The notes under the pieces: generated by a model
What the model saw: only the letters and a program-made list of their open reading frames with translations
The model's database searches: none
What the model was told of the DNA's origin: nothing
Program-made: the position numbers and the translations under genes
In this document: positions 16,214 to 24,398 of the stretch, in pieces
Position numbering within the stretch: position 1 is the first letter of the stretch
Layout: each line of letters begins with the position of its first letter
NCBI GenBank assembly: GCA_965203435.1
Contig: CBDBCU010000001.1
Coordinates: forward strand, 310,001-374,000
Direction: 5' to 3'
Length of the DNA stretch: 64,000 bases
Origin: CBDBCU01 sp965203435
GTDB lineage: Bacteria; Chloroflexota; Dehalococcoidia; Lucifugimonadales; UBA3495

Positions 16214-17388
16214 ATTTTTCGGCCCGCCTGGGCAAGTTGGCCCCCTATCCCTTTGTGGAAATCTCCCGCATTATCGCTGAGAAGCGGGCGGCCGGGGCGG
16301 ATGTCGTTACCTTTGGCATCGGCGATCCGGATCTGCCGACGCCGCCGCCGATCATCGACCGGCTCCTGTCGGCCGCCCAGCATCCGCCCAATCATCGCTA
16401 CCCGGAAACCGACGGGCTGCCGGAAATGCGCCGGGCCATTGCCTACTGGTACGAGCAGCGTTTCGGCGTGTCCCTCGACCCGGATACGGAAACCCTGCCC
16501 CTGATTGGGGCCAAAGAGGGCATCGGCCACGCGGCCCTGTGCTTTCTGGATCCGGGCGACCTGGCCCTGATTCCCGACCCGGCCTATCCGGTGTACGCCG
16601 TGGGGACGATGTTTGCCGGGGCCGAAAGTTGCCTGATGCCGTTGCAGGAGGAAAACGGTTGGCAGCCCGATCTGGCGGCCATCCCCCGGGAAACAGCCCA
16701 AGCGGCCAAGGTAATGTGGCTGAACTACCCCAACAATCCGACCAGCGCCGTAGCCAGCTTGGAGGATTTTGACGCTTACATTGCCTTTTGCCGGGATAAT
16801 GGCATTGCCCTGCTCCACGACGCCGCCTACAGCGAAGTGGGCTATGACGGCTATCGGGCGGGCAGCCTGCTCCAGGCGGCCGGGGCCAAGGAAGTGGGCC
16901 TGGAGTTTCATTCCCTGTCCAAAAGCTACAATATGACCGGCTGGCGGATGGGCATGGCCGTGGGCAATGCCGATATGATTAAAGCCCTTTTCCAGATTAA
17001 GGCCAACCTGGACTCCGGCATTCCCCAGGCCATTCAGGAAATGTCCATCGCCGCCTTGACCGGGCCGCAGGATTGCATTGAGGACAACCGAGTCATCTAC
17101 CAGCGGCGGCGCGGCCGGGTAGTCACTGCCTTGCGAAAGCTGGGCTTGACGGTGGCGGTGCCGGCGGCCAGCCTTTATATCTGGGCCCGGGTACCGGCCG
17201 GCTTTACTTCCGCCGATTTCGCCGCCCGACTCTTGGCGGACATTGACATCGTCGTTACCCCCGGCTCCAGCTATGGGCAGTATGGCGAGGGCTACATCCG
17301 CCTTTCCTTGACCACCCCGGACGAGCAGGTGGAAAAGGGCTGCCAACGGCTGGAATCCTGGACCATACCCGCGCCCCGGGAGGGATGA
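16210..17388 (+). CDS. dapL: LL-diaminopimelate aminotransferase-like PLP enzyme
   Basis: The 392-residue fold-type-I aminotransferase has FGIGDPDLPTP near residue 35, NHRYPETDGLPEMRRAIA, IGAKEGIGHAA, DPAYPVYAVGTMFAGA, WLNYPNNPTSA near 177, HDAAYSEVGYDGYR and the PLP lysine in FHSLSKSYNMTGWRMG near 238. This set matches the DapL/LL-DAP aminotransferase branch of class I/II enzymes, making LL-DAP from tetrahydrodipicolinate. Nearby dapF supports the role. Other aminotransferases of the branch remain possible. Confidence 0.82.
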   Translation: MNFSARLGKLAPYPFVEISRIIAEKRAAGADVVTFGIGDPDLPTPPPIIDRLLSAAQHPPNHRYPETDGLPEMRRAIAYWYEQRFGVSLDPDTETLPLIGAKEGIGHAALCFLDPGDLALIPDPAYPVYAVGTMFAGAESCLMPLQEENGWQPDLAAIPRETAQAAKVMWLNYPNNPTSAVASLEDFDAYIAFCRDNGIALLHDAAYSEVGYDGYRAGSLLQAAGAKEVGLEFHSLSKSYNMTGWRMGMAVGNADMIKALFQIKANLDSGIPQAIQEMSIAALTGPQDCIEDNRVIYQRRRGRVVTALRKLGLTVAVPAASLYIWARVPAGFTSADFAARLLADIDIVVTPGSSYGQYGEGYIRLSLTTPDEQVEKGCQRLESWTIPAPREG

Positions 17389-17392
17389 CGCC

Positions 17393-18556
17393 ATCGCCCG
17401 AAAGACTGTTGCCACCGCCCCGGAGCCGGAAAAGGCCATTCTGGTCGCCGTAGAGTTAAAGAACCGCGCCCACCGCTGGGCGTTGGACAATACCTTGGCG
17501 GAACTGGCTTACCTGGCCCGGGCCGCCGGCGCGGAAGTGGCCGGCCAAGTAACCCAACGGGCCGACCGGTTGACGCCTACCTATGTGGGCAAGGGCAAGT
17601 TGCAGGAAATTCAGGACCTGGCGGCGGAACGGGACGCCGCTACCATCATCTTTGACGATGAACTGACGCCCACCCAGCAGCGCAATCTGGAGGCGGCTTT
17701 GCCGGTCAAGGTCATTGACCGCACCGCCTTGATTCTGGATGTATTCGGCCGCCACGCCCGCACCCATGAGGGCAAGCTGCAAGTGGAATTGGCCCAGCAC
17801 CAGTACCTGCTGCCCCGCTTGATCGGCCAGTGGTCGCATCTGGAGCGGCTGGGCGGCGGCATCGGCACCCGCGGCCCGGGGGAAACCCAGTTGGAAACCG
17901 ACCGCCGGCTGATCCGCCGCCACATCCAGAAAATCGAGCAGGAACTGGATAAGGTACGGCAGCGGCGCACCCTTTACATTGACCGCCGCAAGAAAGCCAG
18001 CGTCCCCATGGCTACCCTGGTGGGCTACACCAACGCCGGCAAAAGCACCCTGTTTAACGCCCTGAGCGATGCCCGGGTTGCGGCGCAAGACCAGCTGTTT
18101 TCCACTTTAGACCCGGTTACCCGCCGCATTCGCCTGCCGGCCGGGGATGAACTGCTGTTGACCGATACCGTCGGCTTTATTCAGAAACTTTCGCCTATGG
18201 TGGTAGCGGCTTTCCGGGCCACCCTGGAGGAACTGGCCGAGTCCGATGTGCTGATCCACGTACTGGACATAACGCACCCCAAAGCCCCGGAACAGGCGGA
18301 AGTGGTAGAGGAAACCCTGCAAGACCTGGGCTTGGCGGACAAGCCGCGCATCCTGGCCGTCAACAAAATGGATTTGCTCGCCGATGAACCCAACGGCGGG
18401 ATGGCGGCTATCCCGGCGGGAGGGGCCGCCGAGCCGAGCGTACTGATTTCGGCGGCTCAGGGCTGGAATCTGGATTTGCTGCTGGCAGCGGTAGAGGCGC
18501 AGCTGGTGGCAACCGGCGGCCCCCGCACCGTAGCCTTGTTCCCGGCCGCCGGTTAG
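17393..18556 (+). CDS. hflX: GTPase HflX
   Basis: HflX is a ribosome-associated GTPase that splits stalled ribosomes. The HflX N-domain contains YVGKGKLQEI and FDDELTPTQQRNLE. The glycine-rich linker is LGGGIGTRGPGETQLE, followed by coiled coil. The G domain has GYTNAGKSTLFN (G1), DTVGFIQKLS (G3) and NKMD (G4). Homology (EKAILVAVELKN) extends upstream of the first usable start, TTG 17483, to an ATC at 17393 placed eight bases after GGGAGGG and four bases past dapL. Either an AUC start is used, or one C is missing from 17397-17399. With that C restored the frame would open at ATG 17385, overlapping the dapL stop. Confidence 0.85.
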   Translation: MARKTVATAPEPEKAILVAVELKNRAHRWALDNTLAELAYLARAAGAEVAGQVTQRADRLTPTYVGKGKLQEIQDLAAERDAATIIFDDELTPTQQRNLEAALPVKVIDRTALILDVFGRHARTHEGKLQVELAQHQYLLPRLIGQWSHLERLGGGIGTRGPGETQLETDRRLIRRHIQKIEQELDKVRQRRTLYIDRRKKASVPMATLVGYTNAGKSTLFNALSDARVAAQDQLFSTLDPVTRRIRLPAGDELLLTDTVGFIQKLSPMVVAAFRATLEELAESDVLIHVLDITHPKAPEQAEVVEETLQDLGLADKPRILAVNKMDLLADEPNGGMAAIPAGGAAEPSVLISAAQGWNLDLLLAAVEAQLVATGGPRTVALFPAAG

Positions 18557-18604
18557 CCGGCCGCCGGCCGCGCCGGCAAAATCGGGGAATGGGGATAGAC
18601 AAAA

Positions 18605-18638
18605 AGGGTCGGGATGGGGTTTTCAACTTCCCGACCCT
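18605..18638. terminator. Stem-loop after hflX
   Basis: AGGGTCGGGA and TCCCGACCCT form a perfect 10-bp stem with a 14-base loop. The oligo-T tail (from AAAAA at 18601-18605) is on the minus strand, so the intrinsic-terminator polarity is opposite to hflX. Confidence 0.5.
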
Positions 18639-18656
18639 CTGGTTCGCACAAGGGGG

Positions 18657-18703
18657 GTTATGTAAAATGGGGTATCAGGTTTCCCTTATCCCCTTTACAT
18701 AAC
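18657..18703. promoter_or_regulatory. Inverted repeat upstream of the SDR gene
   Basis: GTTATGTAAA and TTTACATAAC pair perfectly over 10 bp, and TGGGGTA/TATCCCC extends the stem inward. The 10-mer GTTATGTAAA recurs at 20882 and 21339. It may be an operator or an mRNA hairpin. Confidence 0.45.
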
Positions 18704-18749
18704 AATAGCCGGAATTGCCCGGCATAAATAAACTAAAAGGAGGTCGGAT

Positions 18750-19499
18750 ATGCGCGTTGCCGGAAAAGTGGCCCTGGTCAGCGGCGCCGCCCGGGGCATT
18801 GGCGCCGCCACCGCCAAACTCCTGGCCCAAGAGGGCGCGGCCGTCGTCTTGGGCGATGTCCTGGAAACCGAAGGACGGCAAACGGCGGCCGGGATTGTCG
18901 CCGCCGGCGGCCGGGCGACTTTTATGCCGCTGGATGTGACCCGCGCGGCCAATTGGCAGCAGGTTATCGCCGCCACCGTAGCCGCCTACGGCAAGCTGGA
19001 TGTGCTGGTCAACAATGCCGGCATCAGCGGCCGGGCCGCCATCGGGGAGACCGATGTGGAAACCTGGGAGCGCGTTATGGAAATTAACGGCAAAGGGGTG
19101 TTCCTGGGTACGAAACGGGCGATACCGGAACTGCGGAAAGCCGGCGGCGGCTCCATCATCAACATTTCCTCCATTTATGGCATTGTGGGCAGCGAAACCT
19201 CGGCCGCCTACCACGCTTCCAAGGGGGCGGTGCGGATCTTTACCAAAGCGGCGGCCATCCAGTACGCCGCCGAGGGCATCCGGGTCAATTCGGTGCATCC
19301 CGGCTTTGTGGACAGTCCTATGACCGCCGCCAGCCACGCCCTCCCGGAAGTCCATAACCTGCGAATCCGCCGCACGCCCCTGGGCCGGATGGGAACGCCC
19401 GAGGACATCGCCGCCGGCATCCTGTACCTGGCCTCAGACGAATCCGCTTTCGTAACCGGCAGCGAACTGGTCATTGACGGCGGGATGACCGCCCGGTAG
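18750..19499 (+). CDS. Short-chain dehydrogenase/reductase
   Basis: The 249-residue classical SDR has the cofactor motif SGAARGIGAA (11-20), VNNAGI near 88, catalytic Ser in INISSIYG near 138, YHASK near 151-155 and the C-terminal DGGMTAR. An Asp after beta-2 (GDVLE) favours NAD(H). The start ATG follows AAAGGAGG by about eight bases. It resembles 3-alpha/20-beta-hydroxysteroid-type and cyclohexanol-type SDRs, but the substrate is not determined. Confidence 0.88.
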   Translation: MRVAGKVALVSGAARGIGAATAKLLAQEGAAVVLGDVLETEGRQTAAGIVAAGGRATFMPLDVTRAANWQQVIAATVAAYGKLDVLVNNAGISGRAAIGETDVETWERVMEINGKGVFLGTKRAIPELRKAGGGSIINISSIYGIVGSETSAAYHASKGAVRIFTKAAAIQYAAEGIRVNSVHPGFVDSPMTAASHALPEVHNLRIRRTPLGRMGTPEDIAAGILYLASDESAFVTGSELVIDGGMTAR

Positions 19500-19555
19500 G
19501 AAATGGCGGCCGGGCCATCGCCAAAAATCAAATCGGAATAATGACGATTTCAGGG

Positions 19556-19584
19556 TTGCAAACCTTGTCCTTTTGTTATATAAT
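19556..19584 (+). promoter_or_regulatory. Promoter for the tRNA cluster
   Basis: TTGCAA (19556-19561), a 17-base spacer and TATAAT (19579-19584) lie 21 bases before the first tRNA. Confidence 0.65.
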
Positions 19585-19605
19585 GGAAAATCCAAGGCAA
19601 TCGGC

Positions 19606-19681
19606 GGGCGGTTAGCTCAGCGGTTAGAGCGCCTCGTTCACACCGAGGAGGCCGGAGGTTCAAATCCTCCATCGCCCACCA
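19606..19681 (+). tRNA. tRNA-Val (anticodon CAC)
   Basis: A 7-bp acceptor stem (GGGCGGT/ATCGCCC), anticodon stem CCTCG/CGAGG with loop TTCACAC, a T arm with GGTTCAAATCC, and an encoded 3' CCA are all present. Anticodon CAC reads GUG. Confidence 0.95.
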
Positions 19682-19732
19682 TTGGGGTCAGGCTTATAAT
19701 GCCCTCGCCCCCAGTCTTGGGCAGACCACCGG

Positions 19733-19819
19733 GCCGAGGTGGCGAAACGGCAGACGCGCTGCGTTCAGGGCGCAGTGTCCTTTATGGACGTGTGGGTTCA
19801 AATCCCTCCCTCGGCACCA
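19733..19819 (+). tRNA. tRNA-Leu (anticodon CAG)
   Basis: Acceptor stem GCCGAGG/CCTCGGC, anticodon loop TTCAGGG in stem CTGCG/CGCAG, a long variable arm (TGTCCTTTATGGACGTG) as in class II tRNAs, and an encoded CCA. Anticodon CAG reads CUG. Confidence 0.95.
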
Positions 19820-19905
19820 GCCCTTTCCGAAAGGAAACCGGCCGCGGCCCCATCTTTGCTAGGCCGGCGGATTTCAGGAGCAAGGGAAATTACCCCGGAT
19901 TAAGT

Positions 19906-19981
19906 GCGCTTGTAGCTCAGTGGAGAGAGCGCTGCCCTGCGGAGGCAGAGGTCGTGGGTTCGAATCCCGCCAAGCGCGCCA
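19906..19981 (+). tRNA. tRNA-Arg (anticodon GCG)
   Basis: Acceptor stem GCGCTTG/CAAGCGC, anticodon loop CTGCGGA in stem CTGCC/GGCAG, T loop GGTTCGAATCC, and an encoded CCA. The genomic GCG anticodon decodes CGC (CGU by wobble) rather than the usual ACG/ICG. Confidence 0.93.
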
Positions 19982-20069
19982 TTTCTTTGCCAACCGACGG
20001 CAGGTTTTCCTTATGTCAACCTCGCCGGCTGGCGTTGGCAGGAAAAGGATTGGCCGTCCCCTAGCTGCG

Positions 20070-20145
20070 GGTGGTTAGCTCAGTTGGTCAGAGCGCCTGC
20101 TTTACACGCAGGAAGTCACTGGTTCGAGTCCAGTACCGCCCACCA
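20070..20145 (+). tRNA. tRNA-Val (anticodon TAC)
   Basis: Acceptor stem GGGTGGT/ACCGCCC with one G-T pair, anticodon loop TTTACAC in stem CCTGC/GCAGG, T arm GGTTCGAGTCC, and an encoded CCA. Confidence 0.95.
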
Positions 20146-20156
20146 TTTTGCCCCCA

Positions 20157-20866
20157 TTAGCAGTTCAGGTACTTGATCGGATTGGCGGCCCCCGGTTGGA
20201 AAAGGTCTTTTATGGACTTGTAAATGAGCTCTTTGCGAATGCTCTCGTCCATAACCCGGTTGCCGTTAAAAGCCCAGCGATCCCTCCCGTCGTTAGAGGG
20301 ATGCCATTCCTCGATTTCATAAACCTCGCGGGTTAAGCCCCGGTAGGTGGGTACCGCGTATTTGGCCCCGTTCTTACGGCGGCCCAGCACCCAGAACTCC
20401 GCGTAGCCTCGTATAACTCCGCCTCGGTGATACCCCACTGGTAACGCTTGTTAAGGTTTATCAAGATTACCGGCTGTTGGGTATCCAAAGGTTCGGCGTC
20501 ATACATCGCCGAAATCTCTGCCGCCGTTTTAAGCCCGAAATCCCGGGAATAACGGCCGCCCATAACATTGGACAAGTTATCCCGTCCCAGGAAGTCAATC
20601 ATGGCCGCCTCGACCTCGAAAGCCTCCTTTTCCTTAAGCCCGTGCCGCAGGATGAAATGCCGCACTTCGCAACCCGCGTTGTGAATCTCCCGGATGCGGT
20701 CTATTTTCTCCGTTTCAGCATCCGTTTCTACGGATTCCGCCAGATGACTGAAAATCCGGTCGCCGACGCCTTTCCCCACATAAAAGACTTCCTCCGTGCG
20801 GGGGTCTTGCAGGAAATAGACGTAGCTCCCCAAGTTCTCCCTTGCGGCTTGGCTGAACTCCGGCAT
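20157..20866 (-). CDS. GIY-YIG nuclease-family protein, frameshifted as read
   Basis: The start ATG (MPEFSQ) follows AAGGAGG. Residues 13-40 (YVYFLQDP, VFYVGKGVGDRIFSHL) form the GIY-YIG core, with the Arg after YVG and a downstream Glu (FEVEAAMIDFLG). Near LYEATR the frame ends in an out-of-frame tail, while the expected continuation (FWVLGRRKNGAKYA, REVYEIEEWHP, RWAFNGNRV) is in another frame. One extra C at 20399-20400 restores a continuous ~236-residue protein. Either an assembly indel or a real mutation explains this. The gene sits directly after the tRNA cluster on the opposite strand. Function is unknown; DNA cleavage or processing is likely from the family. Confidence 0.75.
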
Positions 20867-20976
20867 TGCTGCCTCCTTTCCGTTATGTAAATACTCCGGC
20901 AATGCCAAGCTATGCTATCATTAGGTTGCCATCCCTTGCAAACCGGCCGGCACAATCGCAAACCGGGGGCTGAATT

Positions 20977-21330
20977 ATGCTCATCACCCGCATTTACACC
21001 GGCGCCGACGGCCAGTCCCATATTGAGGAAATGGATACCGATGCCTTTCCCAACCCGGCGTCCTTGACCGAAGTCGAGAGCATCCGCTTTCGGGTGCAGC
21101 CGCCGGGCCAGTTCAGCGACTGGCACACGGAATCCCGCCGCAACTACATCATCACCCTGGCCGGAGAGGGGGAAATCGGATTGGGCGACGGCTCAACTCA
21201 TAAAATCGGCCCCGGCCGGGTGATGCTGGTCGAGGATTTGACCGGCCAGGGCCACACCACCCGGTCCTCCGGCAGCGTTCCCCGGGTAACCATTGCCATC
21301 CCCCTGGCTAACCAGACCCCGGGAACCTAG
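20977..21330 (+). CDS. Small cupin-domain protein
   Basis: The 117-residue protein has a cupin beta-barrel pattern: FSDWHTESRRNYIITLAGEGEIGLGDG corresponds to motif 1 with a single His, and GRVMLVEDLTGQGHTTR to motif 2 with its His. It may bind a metal and small ligand. No enzyme activity can be assigned. The start ATG lacks a strong ribosome site. It lies alone between the GIY-YIG gene and oxidoreductase operon 1. Confidence 0.75.
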   Translation: MLITRIYTGADGQSHIEEMDTDAFPNPASLTEVESIRFRVQPPGQFSDWHTESRRNYIITLAGEGEIGLGDGSTHKIGPGRVMLVEDLTGQGHTTRSSGSVPRVTIAIPLANQTPGT

Positions 21331-21427
21331 CCGTTGCCGTTATGTAAAGGGCTCCGGCGCCCGGATTATTCCCGGGTATTGCCGGTTCAGGCCAACGCCG
21401 GTTGCGAATAGCCCGGCTCTTTCCCGG

Positions 21428-21456
21428 TTGCTTTGCCGGCGGCGGTAGCGTAGAAT
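21428..21456 (+). promoter_or_regulatory. Promoter for oxidoreductase operon 1
   Basis: TTGCTT, a 17-base spacer and TAGAAT (21451-21456) lie 58 bases before the ATG at 21515. Confidence 0.5.
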
Positions 21457-21514
21457 AGCGGACAGCCACCGTTGCCCGGTCTTTGCGGAGGCCCGGGCCT
21501 TGAGGAGGAAGCTG

Positions 21515-22536
21515 ATGCCGCAGACCACGGAGTTGAACCTGCTCTGTATGTCCGGCCAGGGATCGGTCCAGGCCGGGGAAGCCTTGGCCAAGATTTATGC
21601 CGACCAGGGCTGGTTCGTGTCGGTGAATGTCTATCCCGGCACCCGCGCCCGCAGCGGCCCGGTGATTAACTATGTGAAAATCTCCGATTCCCAGGTGATG
21701 GCCAGCTGCGCCAACTACCATCCCGCCGAGGTTATCGTCTTTCAAGAGGAACTGCTGCTTACCGCCCAGCAGAACACCCACGAACTGATTGCCGATGCCA
21801 TCGGGCGGATGAAACGGGGCGTCCTGCTGGTCAACTCCCCCAAGCATCCCGGAGACTTGGATTTGCCCTTTGACTTGGAGGGGGTAGTCGCCACGGTGGA
21901 CGCTACCGGCATTGCCGGCCGGCTGCTGCGGCGCAATCCGCCGCCGGTGGGCTTGACCCTGCTGGGGGCCTATGCCCGCATCACCCAATCCATCCCGATG
22001 GACGCCCTGCTGGATACCATCCGGGAAACCTTTCCCGGCACCGTGGGGGAGCGCAATGTGGCCGCCACGGCCGAGGCTTACGAAACCGTGCAGGCTTTGG
22101 GCGGCGTCAAGTTCCAAGTGGAACGGCAGCCGGCCCGGCTGACCCACGCCGCCGTAGCCGACCTGCCCCAATACTACCAGTTCGACCGTTATGACAAGTT
22201 GCCCGGGTTCAGCCAGGGCAGCCCCTTTGTCTGGCGGACAAGGTGCCGGTCTGCGCCGATGACAAGTGCATCTGCCCCGGGGTCTGCATCAGCGAGGTGC
22301 TGTGTCCCGATGGCACCGGCTTTATCATCCGCCAGGATTTGCCGCATCAGGGCTATCGCATTGATGTGGATTTCTGCCGGGGCTGCGGCATCTGCGCCGA
22401 GGTCTGCGTGGGCAGCGCCTTGACCATGGTGGACGAGGATCAGGTACGCAAGGACAACCCGGACTATACCGACATCACGGCGGCTCCGCATCGTCCGGAG
22501 CTTGACGGCCGCCAGCCTATTCAGCTGAACCTGTAG
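21515..22536 (+). CDS. 2-oxoacid:ferredoxin oxidoreductase gamma-delta subunit (operon 1), frameshifted as read
   Basis: The start ATG (MPQTTELN) follows GAGGAGGAA. Residues 1-190 are a POR gamma domain (MSGQGSVQAGEALAKIY, PGTRARSGPVINYVKIS). After GFSQGS near residue 237 the plus-frame turns into Ala/Ser-rich nonsense for about 60 codons. The adjacent frame continues with LADKVPVCADDKCICPGVC and CRGCGICAEVC, a ferredoxin-like delta domain. Adding one C to the run at 22222-22225 gives a continuous ~340-residue gamma-delta fusion like that of operon 2 (37813-38967). Only one canonical CxxCxxCxxxC is present; the first Cys cluster is atypically spaced. As a separate delta ORF it would start at GTG 22243. 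Confidence 0.8.
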
Positions 22537-22566
22537 CCGCCGCGGAGCGCCCTGAGGAGCCGATTG

Positions 22567-23823
22567 ATGACTACCCCCGCGCCAACCCGCCGCCAAGCCC
22601 TGACCGGCAACAAGGCGGCGGCCCACGCCCTGAAACTGGCCCGCACCCAGGTTCTGTGCTACTTTCCCATCGGCCCCTCCGATGAAGTGGGCGAGGAACT
22701 TTCCCGGATGATTCAGCGCGGCGAGCTGCCGGCCGAGGTCATTGAGCTGGAACACGAGCGCAGCGTGATGAACGCCCAGATTACCGCCACTCAGTCCGGG
22801 GCGCGCTGCTCCTTTGCCACCAACTCCGAGGGCCTGCTGATCGCCGCCCAGCAGCTGATTTTTGCCTCCTACGCCCGCATCCCCATTGTGGTGGTGGTGG
22901 CTCACCGCGCCCTGGAGCCGCCGGCCATTGTCCGTTCTGACGACCAGGACACCATTATGTACCGGGACATCCACTGGCTGCACTACCACTGCGAAAACGC
23001 CCAGGATGTGCTGGACACCGTGATTCAGGCGTACAAGGTCAGCGAGGATCCGGAGGTGTTGCTGCCGGCCTTTGTTACCTATGACGGCTGGGAAGTGTCT
23101 CACAACAGCTATCCGGTGGCCGCCCCGTCCCAGGAAGCCGTGGATGCCTTTCTGCCGCCCTTTGTCCTGCCCCCGGAAGTGGATTTCGTCAAGAACCTGG
23201 ATTTTGCGGCCTACTACGGCGGCCAGCGGATGAGCGGCTACGGCTACATTGACGTGGAACGGGAGTATATGGAGCGGCGTTATCAGCTGGACGAGGCGCT
23301 GAATGTTACCGCCAAAGCTCGGCTGAAACAAGCCCATCAGGATTATGTCAAGCTGACCGGCCGGGGTTACGGCGGCTTGATTGAAACCTACCGGATGGAG
23401 GATGCCGAAGTCGCTATCGTGGCGATGGGTTCCTTGTCCTCCACTTCCCGGCTGGCGGTGAACCTGCTGCGGGAACAGGGCAAGGCGGTGGGCCTGGTCA
23501 AAATTCGCACTTACCGCCCCTTTCCCAGCGAGGATTTGATGACCGTCCTGCAAGGGGTTAAGGCGGCGGTAGTGCTGGATCGCAACACGGTGGCCGCCGT
23601 CTATCAGGACTTGCGGAGCGCCCTGTTCGGCCAAATCCACCCGCCGATTGTTTTGGGGCGCACCATTGGCCTGGGCGGCCGGGATGTTACCCATTACAAC
23701 ATTGTGTACGCCGCCGAGGAAGCCCTGGCCGCGATCCGCGCCGGCTATGCCGTCAAACCCCACGACTGGCATTTCGAGGTGATCGAGGACGCGGAAATGC
23801 TGGCTCGAGCCTTGAACCGGTAA
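22567..23823 (+). CDS. 2-oxoacid:ferredoxin oxidoreductase alpha subunit (operon 1)
   Basis: The 418-residue protein matches PorA-type subunits, which carry the ThDP pyrimidine domain and the substrate-binding face. LTGNKAAAHALKLARTQVLCYFPIGPSDEVGEEL lies at about 11-45 (the position of the YPITP motif), the conserved Glu/His in EVIELEHERSVMNAQ at about 57, GARCSFATNSEGLL at about 77, and the C-terminal domain II from AIVAMGSLSSTSRLAV near 282. The ATG at 22567 follows TGAGGAG. The conserved Thr/Arg of pyruvate oxidoreductases is not obvious, so the substrate is left open. Confidence 0.88.
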   Translation: MTTPAPTRRQALTGNKAAAHALKLARTQVLCYFPIGPSDEVGEELSRMIQRGELPAEVIELEHERSVMNAQITATQSGARCSFATNSEGLLIAAQQLIFASYARIPIVVVVAHRALEPPAIVRSDDQDTIMYRDIHWLHYHCENAQDVLDTVIQAYKVSEDPEVLLPAFVTYDGWEVSHNSYPVAAPSQEAVDAFLPPFVLPPEVDFVKNLDFAAYYGGQRMSGYGYIDVEREYMERRYQLDEALNVTAKARLKQAHQDYVKLTGRGYGGLIETYRMEDAEVAIVAMGSLSSTSRLAVNLLREQGKAVGLVKIRTYRPFPSEDLMTVLQGVKAAVVLDRNTVAAVYQDLRSALFGQIHPPIVLGRTIGLGGRDVTHYNIVYAAEEALAAIRAGYAVKPHDWHFEVIEDAEMLARALNR

Positions 23824-23850
23824 AATCTTTCAACGGAGGCCGCCAGTCAA

Positions 23851-24348
23851 GTGCAAGGCGAGATACTGGACTACTCCGTTCAGATCGGTGAAGGGGTCAT
23901 CTCCGGCGACGATGGCAACCACTACACCTTTACGGGCGGCGAATGGAAAGAAAGCGCTTTGCCCGAGCGCGGGATGTGGGTGGACTTTGAGGTTCGCAAC
24001 AACGCCGCTCTTTCCATTTATTGGTTAGATAGCGGCGCGGCCGGATTGAGTTCCCGGAGCAAGGTTGCTACCGGCCTGCTGGCTATTTTCTTGGGCGGAT
24101 TGGGGATTCACAAGTTTTACCTCGGTTACATCGGGCCGGGGTTGTTTATACTGGCACTTTGGACGCTGGGATTCAGCATGATATTCATCGCGGGATATTT
24201 CTGGCTGGGTTTCGGCGCTCCCGCCATCGGCATCCTCATCTGGCTCTTTCTGGGACTCATCGCCTTGATCGAGGGTATCATTTATCTGACCAGGTCCAAT
24301 GAGGAGTTTGAGGAGCTTTACATTCGCCAACACCGGGATTGGTTTTAG
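23851..24348 (+). CDS. TM2-domain membrane protein
   Basis: The 165-residue protein has an N-terminal soluble beta-rich segment (1-65, with GVISGDDGNHYTFTGGEW, similar to cold-shock-like or OB-like openings). The TM2 domain follows: KVATGLLAIFLGGLGIHKFYLGYIG (about 70-95) and hydrophobic segments at 96-113 and 121-145. GIHKFYLG matches the TM2 signature. The start is a GTG 28 bases after the alpha subunit and before the beta subunit, so it lies inside the oxidoreductase operon. TM2 proteins have no defined biochemical role, and its presence here is unexplained. Confidence 0.82.
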   Translation: MQGEILDYSVQIGEGVISGDDGNHYTFTGGEWKESALPERGMWVDFEVRNNAALSIYWLDSGAAGLSSRSKVATGLLAIFLGGLGIHKFYLGYIGPGLFILALWTLGFSMIFIAGYFWLGFGAPAIGILIWLFLGLIALIEGIIYLTRSNEEFEELYIRQHRDWF

Positions 24349-24398
24349 CCCAGCCCGCCGCTGACAACCGGCCATTCATCCATAGGGGAGAGGGAATT

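Noticed and set aside
19573..20064. 163-codon ORF across the tRNA genes
   Set aside because: It reads through three tRNA genes, so it is not coding.
19606..20145. Integrated element using a tRNA attachment site
   Set aside because: No duplicated tRNA 3' end, integrase or abrupt composition change was found; only a GIY-YIG gene adjoins.
22189..23772. 527-codon minus-strand ORF
   Set aside because: It is antisense to the oxidoreductase alpha subunit.
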